The position numbers and the translations under genes are program-made. The notes beneath the pieces were generated by a model. It saw nothing but the letters and a program-made list of their open reading frames with translations. It was not told the origin of the DNA and did not search any database. Shown here one piece after another: positions 8,924 through 18,389 of a stretch of DNA of 64,000 nt. Each line of letters begins with the position of its first letter. Positions within the stretch are counted from its first letter, which is position 1. Source of the DNA: Crystallibacter degradans (lineage in GTDB: Bacteria; Actinomycetota; Actinomycetes; Actinomycetales; Micrococcaceae); NCBI RefSeq assembly GCF_012952295.1, contig NZ_JABBCH010000006.1, forward strand, positions 62,001 to 126,000. Reading direction: 5' to 3'.

Positions 8924-8942
8924 TTTGTAGAACCCCTACAAA
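8924..8942. promoter_or_regulatory. Operator-like palindrome upstream of the carboxylase gene
   Basis: TTTGTAG-AACCC-CTACAAA: perfect 7-bp arms with a 5-base spacer, about 90 bases before the carboxylase start in the 293-base gap shared with the kinase gene. It is a plausible repressor site, and the only strong symmetric element in that gap. Confidence 0.5.
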
Positions 8943-9032
8943 GAATCACACCCATACACGCAGAAATGGCATGCTTCATGGGCGAAAACCGCAAAACCGC
9001 GCTAGGCTCCTCAAGGATAGAAGGAGCTTTGA

Positions 9033-10817
9033 ATGACCCAGCGCATCACCAAGGTACTGATCGCCAACCGTGGTGAAATTGCCGTCCGCGTAATCCGAGC
9101 CGCACGGGATGAAGGCCTCGCCTCCGTCGCCGTTTACGCGGAGCCTGACCGGGATGCGCTGCATGTCCGTCTGGCCGACGAGGCCTACTCCTTGGGCGGC
9201 AGCACCGCCACGGAGTCCTATCTGGCCATGGACAAACTGCTCGAAGTGGCCGCCGCCTCCGGTGCCGACGCCGTGCACCCCGGCTACGGCTTCCTCGCCG
9301 AAAACGCGGACTTCGCCCAGCGGGTCATCGACGCCGGGCTGATTTGGATCGGCCCCTCCCCCGACGCTATCGCCAAACTCGGCGATAAGGTCCAGGCCCG
9401 GCACATCGCCGAGAAGGTCGGCGCTCCCCTGGTTCCCGGCACCGCGGATCCGGTGCAGGGCGTGGACGAGGTCCTGGCCTTCGCGGACACCTACGGTCTC
9501 CCATTGGCCATCAAGGCCGCTTACGGCGGCGGCGGCCGCGGCATCAAAGTGGTCCGCGACCGGGACGAGATCCCCGAGGCCTTCGAGTCCGCGGTCCGCG
9601 AAGCCACGGCAGCGTTCGGCCGCGGCGAGTGCTTCGTCGAGCGGTTCCTCGATGCACCCCGGCATGTCGAAACCCAGTGCCTCGCCGATGCGCACGGCAA
9701 CGTCGTCGTTATTTCCACCCGCGACTGCTCGCTGCAGCGCCGCAATCAGAAGCTCGTCGAGGAAGCACCCGCCCCGTTCCTGAGCGCGGACCAGAACTAC
9801 CGGCTGTATGAAGCGTCCAAGGCCATCATGCTTGAGGCCAAGTATCAGGGCGCAGGCACCTGCGAGTTCCTGGTCGGCCAGGACGGCACGATCTCCTTCC
9901 TCGAGGTCAACACGCGTCTGCAGGTTGAGCACCCCATTTCCGAGGAGGTTGCCGGCGTGGACCTGGTCCGGGAGCAGTTCCGGCTGGCCTGCGGCGAGGA
10001 ACTGGGCTACGGCGATCCCGAGATCCGCGGCCACTCCTTTGAGTTCCGCATCAACGGCGAGGATGCCGGCCGCAACTTCATGCCGGCTCCGGGCACCGTG
10101 GAATCGATGAAACTGCCCACCGGCCCCGGCGTGCGCGTGGACTCCGGCGTCGAAGCCGGCGAAGTGGTCGGCGGCAACTTCGACTCCCTGCTCGCCAAGC
10201 TCGTGGTCACCGGCGCCAGCCGCAACCAGGCCCTGCAGCGCGCCCGCCGCGCCCTGGAGGAGATGGAGATCGGCGGCATGCCGACCGTCCTGCCCTTCCA
10301 CCGCGCCGTGACGGCGGACCCGGACTTCGCCCCGGTGGACCCGCTGGAGCCCTTCAAGGTCCACACCCGCTGGATCGAGACGGAGTTCGTCAACGGGATT
10401 CCCGCCTTTGATGCCGCGGCGTCAACAACCAACGACGACGGCGGCGAGCGCCAGCGCGTGACCGTTGAGGTAGGCGGCAAACGGCTGGAAGTTGTGCTCC
10501 CCGCAGGCCTGAATACCTCCGGCGGATCCGCCACCAAGTCCAACGGCAAGCCCAAGCGCGGCCGCGGACGTTCCGGCGGCTCGGCTGGCGCGGCGGCCAG
10601 CGGGGACGATCTGTCCTCGCCCATGCAGGGCACCATCGTGAAGGTGGCCGTCAGCGAAGGCGACACCGTCGCGGAAGGCGATCTCGTCGTCGTGCTTGAG
10701 GCCATGAAGATGGAGCAGCCGCTGACAGCCCACAAGGCCGGCACCGTTTCCAAACTGACGGCGAAGCCGGGCGCCACAGTCTCTGCCGGCGCCGTGCTGG
10801 CCGCCATTATCGACTAG
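9033..10817 (+). CDS. Acetyl/propionyl-CoA carboxylase alpha subunit (biotin carboxylase-BCCP)
   Basis: Catalyses ATP-dependent carboxylation of its own biotin and delivers carboxybiotin to a beta subunit for malonyl- or methylmalonyl-CoA formation. The biotin carboxylase N-terminal domain starts with [15 protein letters not shown]-type sequence. The ATP-grasp loop is [13 protein letters not shown] near residue 166, and catalytic residues of the [11 protein letters not shown] motif are present. The biotin acceptor is Lys559 in AMKMEQP. A Gly/Lys/Arg-rich linker separates the two domains. RBS AAGGAG precedes the ATG at 9033. No beta subunit is encoded here. Length (594 aa) matches actinobacterial AccA3-type subunits. 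Confidence 0.95.
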   Translation: MTQRITKVLIANRGEIAVRVIRAARDEGLASVAVYAEPDRDALHVRLADEAYSLGGSTATESYLAMDKLLEVAAASGADAVHPGYGFLAENADFAQRVIDAGLIWIGPSPDAIAKLGDKVQARHIAEKVGAPLVPGTADPVQGVDEVLAFADTYGLPLAIKAAYGGGGRGIKVVRDRDEIPEAFESAVREATAAFGRGECFVERFLDAPRHVETQCLADAHGNVVVISTRDCSLQRRNQKLVEEAPAPFLSADQNYRLYEASKAIMLEAKYQGAGTCEFLVGQDGTISFLEVNTRLQVEHPISEEVAGVDLVREQFRLACGEELGYGDPEIRGHSFEFRINGEDAGRNFMPAPGTVESMKLPTGPGVRVDSGVEAGEVVGGNFDSLLAKLVVTGASRNQALQRARRALEEMEIGGMPTVLPFHRAVTADPDFAPVDPLEPFKVHTRWIETEFVNGIPAFDAAASTTNDDGGERQRVTVEVGGKRLEVVLPAGLNTSGGSATKSNGKPKRGRGRSGGSAGAAASGDDLSSPMQGTIVKVAVSEGDTVAEGDLVVVLEAMKMEQPLTAHKAGTVSKLTAKPGATVSAGAVLAAIID

Positions 10818-11144
10818 CCAGCCCGGTGTCGGCCGCATTCCCCCGGCTAGCAGTATCGGGTTTTGCCCCCTAGCAGCTCCATTCCAGGTGCCCGGTTCCG
10901 TTGAGGACCGGGCACCGCTGGTTAAGCGACCGAGCGGCGGAGCTGTACCCGCCGCCAACATCAGCGGCTGATTGCGTGTGGACTCCCCGAACTACGCTCC
11001 GACTAGGGCCTCAACTTTTTCCAAGGGTGCTGGTGTAAGGCTCGCACAGACGGCACAGCGGCTCCATCCACTCGCACCGGACGGCCCGGCCGTTTGGGGA
11101 GGCTTCGCGCAAAGAGCGGGTCCATTTGGAATTGGGGACACACG
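10818..11144. other. Intergenic region between carboxylase and peroxidase genes
   Basis: 327 bases with a hairpin at 10887-10916 and otherwise no convincing gene or symmetric site. The second half must carry the peroxidase promoter, but I cannot place -35/-10 boxes with confidence. Confidence 0.5.
10887..10916 (+). terminator. Hairpin downstream of the carboxylase gene
   Basis: 10-bp perfect arms GGTGCCCGGT / ACCGGGCACC with a 10-base loop and no T run; likely terminator of the carboxylase transcript. Confidence 0.6.
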
Positions 11145-14100
11145 ATGGACAAGAGTCCGCGGCACATTTCAGCGCGCCGCAAAACGAGGACCAAACTGGC
11201 AGCATTGGCCACCGGCAGCGCGGTGGCCTTATCCGGGGTGATGCTCCCCGGCCAAGCTGCGGCGGCACCGCCGCCGGGTCAGGACTTCAATGTCACCACC
11301 GGTGATCTGGAGTTCATTATCAAGCAGATCGACATATCCGAAGCGCACGCCGAGGACACCATTGTTGAAGACGAGGATTCATCTCCGCTGTGCCAGGCCG
11401 GCGCCACCTTCAACATCGCCGAACAGACACATTACGATGTCGACGGCGACCCTTGCGTGGGTTCACCGACCCTGCCGTTCGGGCTGCGGACCGTTGACGG
11501 TCGCTGGAACAACCTCATGCCCGGCCAGGACGGCTACGGAACAAGCGGGAAGGATTTTCCGCGGCTGCTTCCGGCCGACTTCAAGGATGCCGATCCGATT
11601 CCCGGCGGCGGCGCACCAGGCGGCGCTCCGGGGACGCCGACATCGTACAAGAGCACCGACGGGGAATTCGTCTACGACGCAGAACCGCGCATCATCAGCA
11701 ACTTGATCGTCGACGAGACCATCGACAACCCTGCCGCAGTGGCAGTGTCCGAGCGGATTGAAGGATCCGGCCTCGTTGACGGCACCGCATTCAGCCGAAC
11801 GTATGGCACCACGCTGTTCGACACGTCCGCCGAAATCAGCAAGGCCAACTACAACCCGGGCGTCCCGGTGACCTACATAGCCCGGGCAGATGATTACTCT
11901 GATGCATTGGCAGCAGGACCGGCAGCCATGGCCAACGGCGGACCGCTGCTGCTGGTCAATTCAAACAGCATTCCCGCGTCCATCCGGACCGAACTCGCCC
12001 GGCTCCAGCCGCAGCGGATCGTGGTTGTCGGCGGCGATGTGGCGGTCACAGCCAATGTAGCCGCCACGCTCCAGCAATTCACGGCAGGAACGGTGACCCG
12101 CCAGGCCGGGACAACCCGCTACGACACCGCGGCAGCCATCAGTCGAGCCAACCATCCCGATGGTGCGTCCAAGGTGTTCATCGCCACGGGCCTGAACTTC
12201 CCCGACGCGTTGGCCGCCGCCGCCCCTGCGGCCAGGGACGGCAATCCCGTCCTCCTGGTCACCAGGGACGGCATCCCTGCGTCCACCGCCACCGAACTTG
12301 ACCGGTTGAATCCCTCCGAGATTGTTGTTCTCGGCGGGCCAAAGGCGGTCAGCGATCCGGTCTTCAACCAACTGAACAGCCGGGCCGCCTCCACCGTCAC
12401 CCGGATCGGCGGAATCACGTTGTATGACACGGCCGCGATGATCTCGGCCGAACACTACGCATCCGGCGTGGACACCGTTTACCTCAGCACCGGGGAGAAC
12501 TTCCCGGATGCGCTTTCCGGTTCGCCTGCCGCGGGGAAGCGGGGTGCGCCTATCCTGCTGGTTCCCAAGAGCGGGGCAGTCCCGGCCAGTGTCGCTGCCG
12601 AATTGCAGCGGCTCAAGGCCAAGAAAGCCATTGTCCTCGGCGGCCCGATGGCCGTCAGCGCCGGAGTGGAAGCCGAACTGGCCGGCTTGGTCGGGGGTTC
12701 CGAAATCTTCATTCCCGACGTTGCTACAGATGAGGGTCTCTCGGCCTCCGTAACAAGCTTCTTTACGTTCTTTGGGCAGTTCTTCGACCACGGCCTGGAC
12801 CAGGTATCCAAGGGCGGCAACGGCACCATCGTAGTCCCGCTGCAGCCGGATGATCCGCTGTATGTCGAGGGCTCCCGTACCAACTTCCTGACCCTCTCCC
12901 GCGCCACCATCGGCGAGGACGGCAGCCAGGAGCACACCAACCGCACCACACCGTTCGTCGACCAGAACCAGACCTACACATCGCACCCCTCGCACCAGGC
13001 GTTCCTCCGGGAGTATGTGGCCGGAACAAACGGACCCGAGGTCACCGGCAAACTGCTCAACGGTGCCGGCGGTGAAGGCCTGGCTACCTGGAACGACGTC
13101 AAGAACCAGGCCCGTACCGTCCTCGGCATCAACCTGACGGACATGGACGTCCTGAACGTACCGATGCTGCGGATGGATCCGTACGGCCACTTTGTTCCGG
13201 GCCCAAACGGCTATCCGCAACTGGTTCTCGAAGACGGCACCATGGTTGAAGGCGATCCGGCCAATGGCGGCGTTGACGTGCCGGAGAACGTGGTCCGTGT
13301 GAACCAGGCTTTCCTGGACGACATTGCACATGGCGCGACGCCGAATCCGCCGAGCGGTTACGACGCCGAGCTGCTGGGCAGCCACTTCGCCACCGGCGAC
13401 GGACGCGGCAACGAGAACATTGCCCTGACCGCGGTGCACCACGTGTTCCATTCAGAGCACAACCGGGTCATGGACCAGGTCGACGACTTCCTGCAGAACG
13501 AGGCGCCTGCCGAACTTCGGGACCGCTACATGGCCGAGGACGGCATGTGGGACTACGGTGAGCGGCTGTTCCAGGCGGCACGCTTCTTCACCGAGATGCA
13601 ATACCAGCACCTCGTTTTCGAAGAGTTTGCCCGCCGGATCCAGCCGAACATCGATGCCACGACCCTCAACGAGAATTCCTACATGCCGGATGTTGACCCG
13701 GCCATCGTCGCGGAATTCGCGCACGTGGTCTACCGGTTTGGGCATTCATTGCTGACCGAGGACATCCGGCGCGAGGTCAACGGCGAGATGGAGGACATGC
13801 CGCTCTTCGACGGCTTCCTGAACCCGCAAGGTTACCTGACAGCTCCGGACGGTACTGCGCTGTCACCGGATGAGGCTGCCGGCTCCATCATCCGGGGCAC
13901 CACGCATCAAACGGCAAACGCCATCGACGAATTCGTGACCGATACGCTGCGCAACCAACTGCTGGGGCTGCCGCTGGACCTGGCCACGATCAATATGCTG
14001 CGGGCACGCGAGACCGGGGTTCCGTCACTACAGGTGGCACGCCAAACGTTCTACGAAGATTCGCGGCATCCGGAACTTGCCCCGTACACCAGTTGGGAAG

Positions 14101-16226
14101 ACTTCCGGCTGGCGATGAAGAATCCGGAGTCCATCCTGAACTTCGTGGCCGCCTACGGAATCCACCCCTCGCTGGACGTTGACACGCTGGATGGAAAACG
14201 TGCAGCGGCGGCGGTGCTCATCGAGGACGAGGCGTTCATGACCGCTCCGGCCGCAGATACCGGTGTCAACGACATCGATTTCTGGATGGGCGGCATGGCT
14301 GAAAAGCCGTTCGTTTTCGGCGGCATGCTCGGCACCACATTTAATGTGGTGTTCGAACAGCAGCTGGAAAACCTGCAGAACGGCGACCGTTTCTACTACC
14401 TGACCAGGAACCTGGGCAACTCCTTGTTCCACACGCTCGAAGCCAATTCGTTCTCCCAGTTGATCCTGCGGAACACTTCCGCAGACAAGCTGCCGCACGA
14501 CGTCTTCGCTGCAGCCCAGGCGACCTTCGACCTGACCGAGCCGGCAGCGGATCTCGCCGCCGCCGGGCTGCAATCGTTGGACGGATGGTCCCGGTTTACC
14601 GGTGGCGAACATACCACCATGCAGGGAACGGACAGCAATGACAGTCTCCGGGGCGGCATCGGCGATGACTCATTCTGGGGCCGTGCCGGAAATGACCGGA
14701 TTGAAGGCGACGACGGCGTCGATGCCCTGATGGGAGGTGATGGAGATGACATCCTGACCGATCTCAACGGCGACGACAGGCTCCAGGGTGAGGCCGGAAA
14801 CGACGCCCTCAGCGGTGGACCCGGCGTTGCGGACCTGCTCTTCGGCGGATCCGGACAGGACTTCATCCTCGGCGGCCAGGACAATTCCACGGTGTTTGGC
14901 GGACTGGGCAACGACTTCATTCTTGGCTCCACCGGCCCGGACAACCTCCGCGGCGATGAAGGGGACGATTGGATTGAAGGCGGTCCGGGCGGCAGCGATC
15001 TGTTGGTCGGCGATCTGAGCAACACCATGATGAACGATCCTGCCTTGTGGCACGGCGGGCACGACGTCCTCAACGGCGGCTCCGGCAACGCCGACCACGA
15101 TGCCGAAGGCGGCGACGACATCATGATCGCCGGCACGGGAACGGAGCGGTTCGGCGGCATGCTCGGCTTCGACTGGGTGACCTTCAAGGACAACAGGTTC
15201 CCTGCCAGGGTCGACATGGACAGGCTGCAGATCGTTCCCGAAGTCGAGTCGGGTATCCGCGACAGGTACCTCGGCGTCGAAGCAGTCGCCGGCTGGAACA
15301 GCAACGACGTTATCCGCGGGTCCCAATCGGAAGATGATCTCGTCGCTCCGGACATCGGCACCCTCGGGTACGGTCACCGCATGACCCAGGAAAACCTGGA
15401 CCGGATCGCCGGTCTTCGCGACCTGCTAGGTGGTGGCGAACTTCCCGAATACGCCCTGCCGTTCCTCGACGGCCAGCCCACCACACCGGATGATTTCAAC
15501 AACAACATCCTGTTAGCCGGTCCGGGCAGCGACCTCGTCGAACCCCGTCTCGGACGCAACTTTGTCGACGGCGACGCATGGCTGGACGTCAACGTTGTCT
15601 GGCGGCCTGCCGGCGGTGCAGTAGCCGAAACGGCCAAGTCAATCTCGGCCTTCTCGGAACGGATCTTCAACCGGACCATTAGCCCGGCAGATCTGTTCAT
15701 TGAGCGTAGCGTTGTCGGCGCTGACGCCAACCAGGCTGATGCCACCGATACGGTCGTCTACGCGGAAACCCGCGAAGAGTTCGAGATTGAGCAGCTTTCC
15801 GATGGCGCCATCCGGGTCACTAGTGTTGATAATCCGGGTATTCGCCAGGACATTCTGCGCAACATCGAGCAACTGCAGTTCAGCGATGAAACGGTGGACG
15901 TCTCCGACGGCGTGGAAGCACCGGTTGAACTGCCTGGCGGTACGGTCAACCTCAACGTGGGCAACCTCGTGGACGGACAGACGGTGAACGCATCGGTGGA
16001 GATTACCGATCCAGAGGTCACGGACGTCCGGTTCGAACTCCAGGTCGTTGACCCCGACACGGGCGAAGCAGCCACTACCCAGGATGGAACGACCGGCAAT
16101 TTCCTGCTCGGCGAAGCTGAAGTCGGCTTCACTGTTCAGGTGGTCGTCACCTACACCGGAGGCGACGGAACCCCCGTCCAGTTGGTTTCCGAACCGACTG
16201 CGGATGAGGTTCAGGCGGCACCGTAA
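11145..16226 (+). CDS. Secreted haem peroxidase with inserted cell-wall-binding repeats and RTX-like tail
   Basis: Predicted exported animal-type haem peroxidase, 1693 aa from the ATG at 11145 (GGGGA-type RBS). Order: signal peptide (about 1-42); first peroxidase segment (RTVDGRWNNLMPG, then PRIISNLIVD); three cell-wall-binding repeat 2 (CWB2) units at about 220-322, 323-423 and 424-512, each with YDTA..IS and VVLGG-type motifs; the rest of the peroxidase domain, with distal His549 in FFGQFFDHGLD and proximal His867 in RFGHSL; glycine/aspartate-rich calcium-binding nonapeptides at about 1160-1290; and a C-terminal beta-rich region. The CWB2 block splits the catalytic domain, which is unusual. 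Likely role: oxidative chemistry at the cell surface. Confidence 0.88.
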   Translation: MDKSPRHISARRKTRTKLAALATGSAVALSGVMLPGQAAAAPPPGQDFNVTTGDLEFIIKQIDISEAHAEDTIVEDEDSSPLCQAGATFNIAEQTHYDVDGDPCVGSPTLPFGLRTVDGRWNNLMPGQDGYGTSGKDFPRLLPADFKDADPIPGGGAPGGAPGTPTSYKSTDGEFVYDAEPRIISNLIVDETIDNPAAVAVSERIEGSGLVDGTAFSRTYGTTLFDTSAEISKANYNPGVPVTYIARADDYSDALAAGPAAMANGGPLLLVNSNSIPASIRTELARLQPQRIVVVGGDVAVTANVAATLQQFTAGTVTRQAGTTRYDTAAAISRANHPDGASKVFIATGLNFPDALAAAAPAARDGNPVLLVTRDGIPASTATELDRLNPSEIVVLGGPKAVSDPVFNQLNSRAASTVTRIGGITLYDTAAMISAEHYASGVDTVYLSTGENFPDALSGSPAAGKRGAPILLVPKSGAVPASVAAELQRLKAKKAIVLGGPMAVSAGVEAELAGLVGGSEIFIPDVATDEGLSASVTSFFTFFGQFFDHGLDQVSKGGNGTIVVPLQPDDPLYVEGSRTNFLTLSRATIGEDGSQEHTNRTTPFVDQNQTYTSHPSHQAFLREYVAGTNGPEVTGKLLNGAGGEGLATWNDVKNQARTVLGINLTDMDVLNVPMLRMDPYGHFVPGPNGYPQLVLEDGTMVEGDPANGGVDVPENVVRVNQAFLDDIAHGATPNPPSGYDAELLGSHFATGDGRGNENIALTAVHHVFHSEHNRVMDQVDDFLQNEAPAELRDRYMAEDGMWDYGERLFQAARFFTEMQYQHLVFEEFARRIQPNIDATTLNENSYMPDVDPAIVAEFAHVVYRFGHSLLTEDIRREVNGEMEDMPLFDGFLNPQGYLTAPDGTALSPDEAAGSIIRGTTHQTANAIDEFVTDTLRNQLLGLPLDLATINMLRARETGVPSLQVARQTFYEDSRHPELAPYTSWEDFRLAMKNPESILNFVAAYGIHPSLDVDTLDGKRAAAAVLIEDEAFMTAPAADTGVNDIDFWMGGMAEKPFVFGGMLGTTFNVVFEQQLENLQNGDRFYYLTRNLGNSLFHTLEANSFSQLILRNTSADKLPHDVFAAAQATFDLTEPAADLAAAGLQSLDGWSRFTGGEHTTMQGTDSNDSLRGGIGDDSFWGRAGNDRIEGDDGVDALMGGDGDDILTDLNGDDRLQGEAGNDALSGGPGVADLLFGGSGQDFILGGQDNSTVFGGLGNDFILGSTGPDNLRGDEGDDWIEGGPGGSDLLVGDLSNTMMNDPALWHGGHDVLNGGSGNADHDAEGGDDIMIAGTGTERFGGMLGFDWVTFKDNRFPARVDMDRLQIVPEVESGIRDRYLGVEAVAGWNSNDVIRGSQSEDDLVAPDIGTLGYGHRMTQENLDRIAGLRDLLGGGELPEYALPFLDGQPTTPDDFNNNILLAGPGSDLVEPRLGRNFVDGDAWLDVNVVWRPAGGAVAETAKSISAFSERIFNRTISPADLFIERSVVGADANQADATDTVVYAETREEFEIEQLSDGAIRVTSVDNPGIRQDILRNIEQLQFSDETVDVSDGVEAPVELPGGTVNLNVGNLVDGQTVNASVEITDPEVTDVRFELQVVDPDTGEAATTQDGTTGNFLLGEAEVGFTVQVVVTYTGGDGTPVQLVSEPTADEVQAAP

Positions 16227-16262
16227 GCGCACACAGCGCACGACGCGCAAGACCTGATGCCT

Positions 16263-16303
16263 AAGGGAAGTGTCCGCAGCTACCAGTTGCGGACACTTCC
16301 CTT
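16263..16303 (+). terminator. Strong terminator after the peroxidase gene
   Basis: Perfect 16-bp inverted repeat (AAGGGAAGTGTCCGCA, 16263-16278; complement 16288-16303) with a 9-base loop, starting 37 bases after the stop codon. Confidence 0.88.
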
Positions 16304-16373
16304 GTCTTGGAGCCGGCGCGCGCAGCGGAGACCCTACCGGCTATAAATTCCTTTGGCAAAAAGACAATACAAT

Positions 16374-16383
16374 AAGCATGCTT
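16374..16383. promoter_or_regulatory. AAGCATGCTT palindrome in the glsB upstream region
   Basis: A perfect 10-bp palindrome at the centre of a longer imperfect one (16366-16388) in an AT-rich patch about 80 bases before the GlsB-family gene. It may be an operator or part of the promoter; no matching regulator is nearby. Confidence 0.3.
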
Positions 16384-16464
16384 TGTTGTACCGTGGGAAT
16401 TGGTAAGGGACACTCTCCGGCAATCCCGTCGGGGGACCATTGATCACCGTAAGGAGAGAGCATC

Positions 16465-16731
16465 ATGGGTTTTCTTGCTTTTCTTATTCTCGGACTAATT
16501 GCGGGCGCTATCGCCAAGCTGATCCTGCCGGGTGACCAAGGCGGCGGCTGGATCGCAACCCTAGTACTCGGCGTCATCGGCGCCCTGCTGGGCGGCTGGG
16601 TCGGCAGCGCCATCTTCGGTGTCGGACTGGAAGAATTCTGGAGCATCCAGAGCTGGCTCGTTGCCATCGCCGGCGCCGTCATCGTACTGCTGATTTGGGG
16701 CTTCATCACCAAACGGAAGGAAGTCCACTAA
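16465..16731 (+). CDS. GlsB/YeaQ/YmgE family stress-response membrane protein
   Basis: Small membrane protein, 88 aa, with three hydrophobic helices (about 2-20, 27-48 and 58-80) and glycine-zipper spacing typical of the transglycosylase-associated YeaQ/GlsB family. RBS AAGGAGAG lies 9 bases before the ATG. The family is linked to general or envelope stress, but its molecular role is not established. It forms its own transcript between two strong terminators. Confidence 0.9.
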   Translation: MGFLAFLILGLIAGAIAKLILPGDQGGGWIATLVLGVIGALLGGWVGSAIFGVGLEEFWSIQSWLVAIAGAVIVLLIWGFITKRKEVH

Positions 16732-16752
16732 CGGCAGCCGAATTCATAACTG

Positions 16753-16793
16753 AAAGAAGCCCGCGGTTCCTGTTGGAACCGCGGGCTTTCTTT
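16753..16793. terminator. Bidirectional terminator between glsB and the MHS transporter gene
   Basis: 12-bp perfect stem GCCCGCGGTTCC / GGAACCGCGGGC (16759-16770, 16775-16786) with a TGTT loop, flanked by A-rich and T-rich runs on either side. It serves the convergent genes on both strands. Confidence 0.9.
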
Positions 16794-16801
16794 GAGGGGA
16801 A

Positions 16802-18205
16802 TCAGCTGCTCAGGCCCTCGTAATCCATATCCTTGGTTTCCTTGGTCAGGAACAGGGCGATCAGCGTTACAACGGCCGCGCCACTGAGGTACATGCCTAC
16901 CAGGAAGGTGCTGCCGCCGGCCGCCTGCCACAGCGCCACCGCGATGAACGGGGCCACGGAGGCACCGAGAATCGAGGAGAAGTTGTAGGCCACTGCCGAT
17001 CCGGTGTAACGCACATTGGTCGGGAACAGCTCGGGCAGCATTGCACCCATGGGTCCGAAGGTCAGGCCCATCAGGGTGAAGCCGATGATCAGGTGCAGCA
17101 TAGTGCCGGCGAAGCCGCCGCCGAAGAGCGGAACCCAGAGGAAGCCGAAGGCCACGATGCCCAGCGATACCCAGATCAGCGTCTTCCGCCGGCCGAACTT
17201 TTCTGCCAGCGGTCCGGCCACCATCGTGAAGATGCCGAAGAAGACGACGCCGATGATCAGCATCAGCAGGAAGTCGTTCCGGGCATAACCCAGGCCGGCG
17301 GTGAACGCCGAGGGGTCGAAGTCCTTGCCGGCTGCGGCGGCGGCCGCTGCCGCGTCGTCGACCGACTTGGCGGCCGTGCCGTAGGACAGCGTGAAGGTGG
17401 TCATGAGGTAGAACAGCACGTAGGTGGCCAGCATGATGAAGGTGCCCAGGATGAGCTGGCGCCAGCTGGACTTGAAGACACGGCCGAGCGGCAGCTTGGT
17501 GACCTCGCCCTTGTCCACGACCTTCTGGAAGGCCGGGGTTTCCACCAGCTTCAGGCGGACCCAGAGGCCGATGATGACCATCACGGCGCTGCCCAGGAAC
17601 GGAATGCGCCAGCCCCAGGACATGAACGCCTCATTGCTCAGGTTCAGGCTAAGGACCAGGAAGAGCGAGTTGGCAATGATGAAGCCGATCGGGGCGCCCA
17701 ACTGAGGGAACGTGCCGTAGATGGCCCGCTTATTCGCCGGGGCATTCTCGGTGGCCAGCAGTGCGGCCCCGCTCCATTCGCCGCCAAGGGCCAGGCCCTG
17801 GGCAAAGCGCAGGACCACCAGCAGGGCCGGAGCCCAGAACGACCAGCCGGTGATCTGCGCGGTGGGCAGGCAGCCGATCAGGAAGGTCGCGATGCCCATG
17901 GTCAGCAGCGAGGCGACCAGCGTGCCCTTGCGGCCGAACTTGTCGCCGAAGTGCCCGAAAACAATGGACCCGAGCGGCCGCGCGATGAAGGCGACGCCGA
18001 AGACGGCGAACGAACTCAGCAGCGCGGTGGCGGCATCGGCCCCGGGGAAGAACAAGGCCGGGAAAACGAGCACGGCGGCCGTGGCGTAGACGTAGAAGTC
18101 ATAGAACTCAACAGACGTGCCAATAAGGCTGGCAACGATCACGCGGCCGCGGGAGTTGACCGGGGCCTTGGACGCACCTGTTGAGGCTGGTGCTGCAGAA
18201 GACAT
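16802..18205 (-). CDS. MFS transporter, metabolite:H+ symporter (MHS) type
   Basis: Twelve-helix major facilitator, 467 aa from the ATG at 18205. Family signatures: VIVASLIGTSVEFYDFYVY at the N-terminus, then a Gly-Ser-x-x-x-Gly-x-x-x-Asp-x-x-Gly-Arg loop between helices 2 and 3 (GSIVFGHFGDKFGRK) and ALGGEWSGAALL. The protein resembles shikimate/proline/alpha-ketoglutarate symporters, but the substrate is not deducible. The reading frame continues upstream to 19036, but that extension runs antisense to the Bcr/CflA gene and lacks transporter character. The residue-240 loop is Ala/Asp-rich. Confidence 0.9.
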   Translation of the reverse strand: MSSAAPASTGASKAPVNSRGRVIVASLIGTSVEFYDFYVYATAAVLVFPALFFPGADAATALLSSFAVFGVAFIARPLGSIVFGHFGDKFGRKGTLVASLLTMGIATFLIGCLPTAQITGWSFWAPALLVVLRFAQGLALGGEWSGAALLATENAPANKRAIYGTFPQLGAPIGFIIANSLFLVLSLNLSNEAFMSWGWRIPFLGSAVMVIIGLWVRLKLVETPAFQKVVDKGEVTKLPLGRVFKSSWRQLILGTFIMLATYVLFYLMTTFTLSYGTAAKSVDDAAAAAAAAGKDFDPSAFTAGLGYARNDFLLMLIIGVVFFGIFTMVAGPLAEKFGRRKTLIWVSLGIVAFGFLWVPLFGGGFAGTMLHLIIGFTLMGLTFGPMGAMLPELFPTNVRYTGSAVAYNFSSILGASVAPFIAVALWQAAGGSTFLVGMYLSGAAVVTLIALFLTKETKDMDYEGLSS

Positions 18206-18389
18206 GGTGTCGGCTTTCGATGAAAACGAATGATTACCGCGGAAAATTCTACGCCTCTTCGTCCAGCATCCGGACATTGTTCCAATATATGGACAGCGCT
18301 GGACAGGCGGCGCCGAAATACCCTTGAGCTTCCCGGTCTCCGTCTGTGCGTCACACAGCCATGGTTTACTGCCGGAGCGTGTTTGGATA

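Noticed and set aside
11961-13451. 496-aa frame antisense to the peroxidase
   Set aside because: The sense strand has continuous CWB2 and peroxidase motifs through the same bases.
14630-15010. Tandem glycine-rich DNA repeats that could be a separate repeat element
   Set aside because: They are the codons of the RTX-like nonapeptides of the peroxidase and vary at the DNA level.
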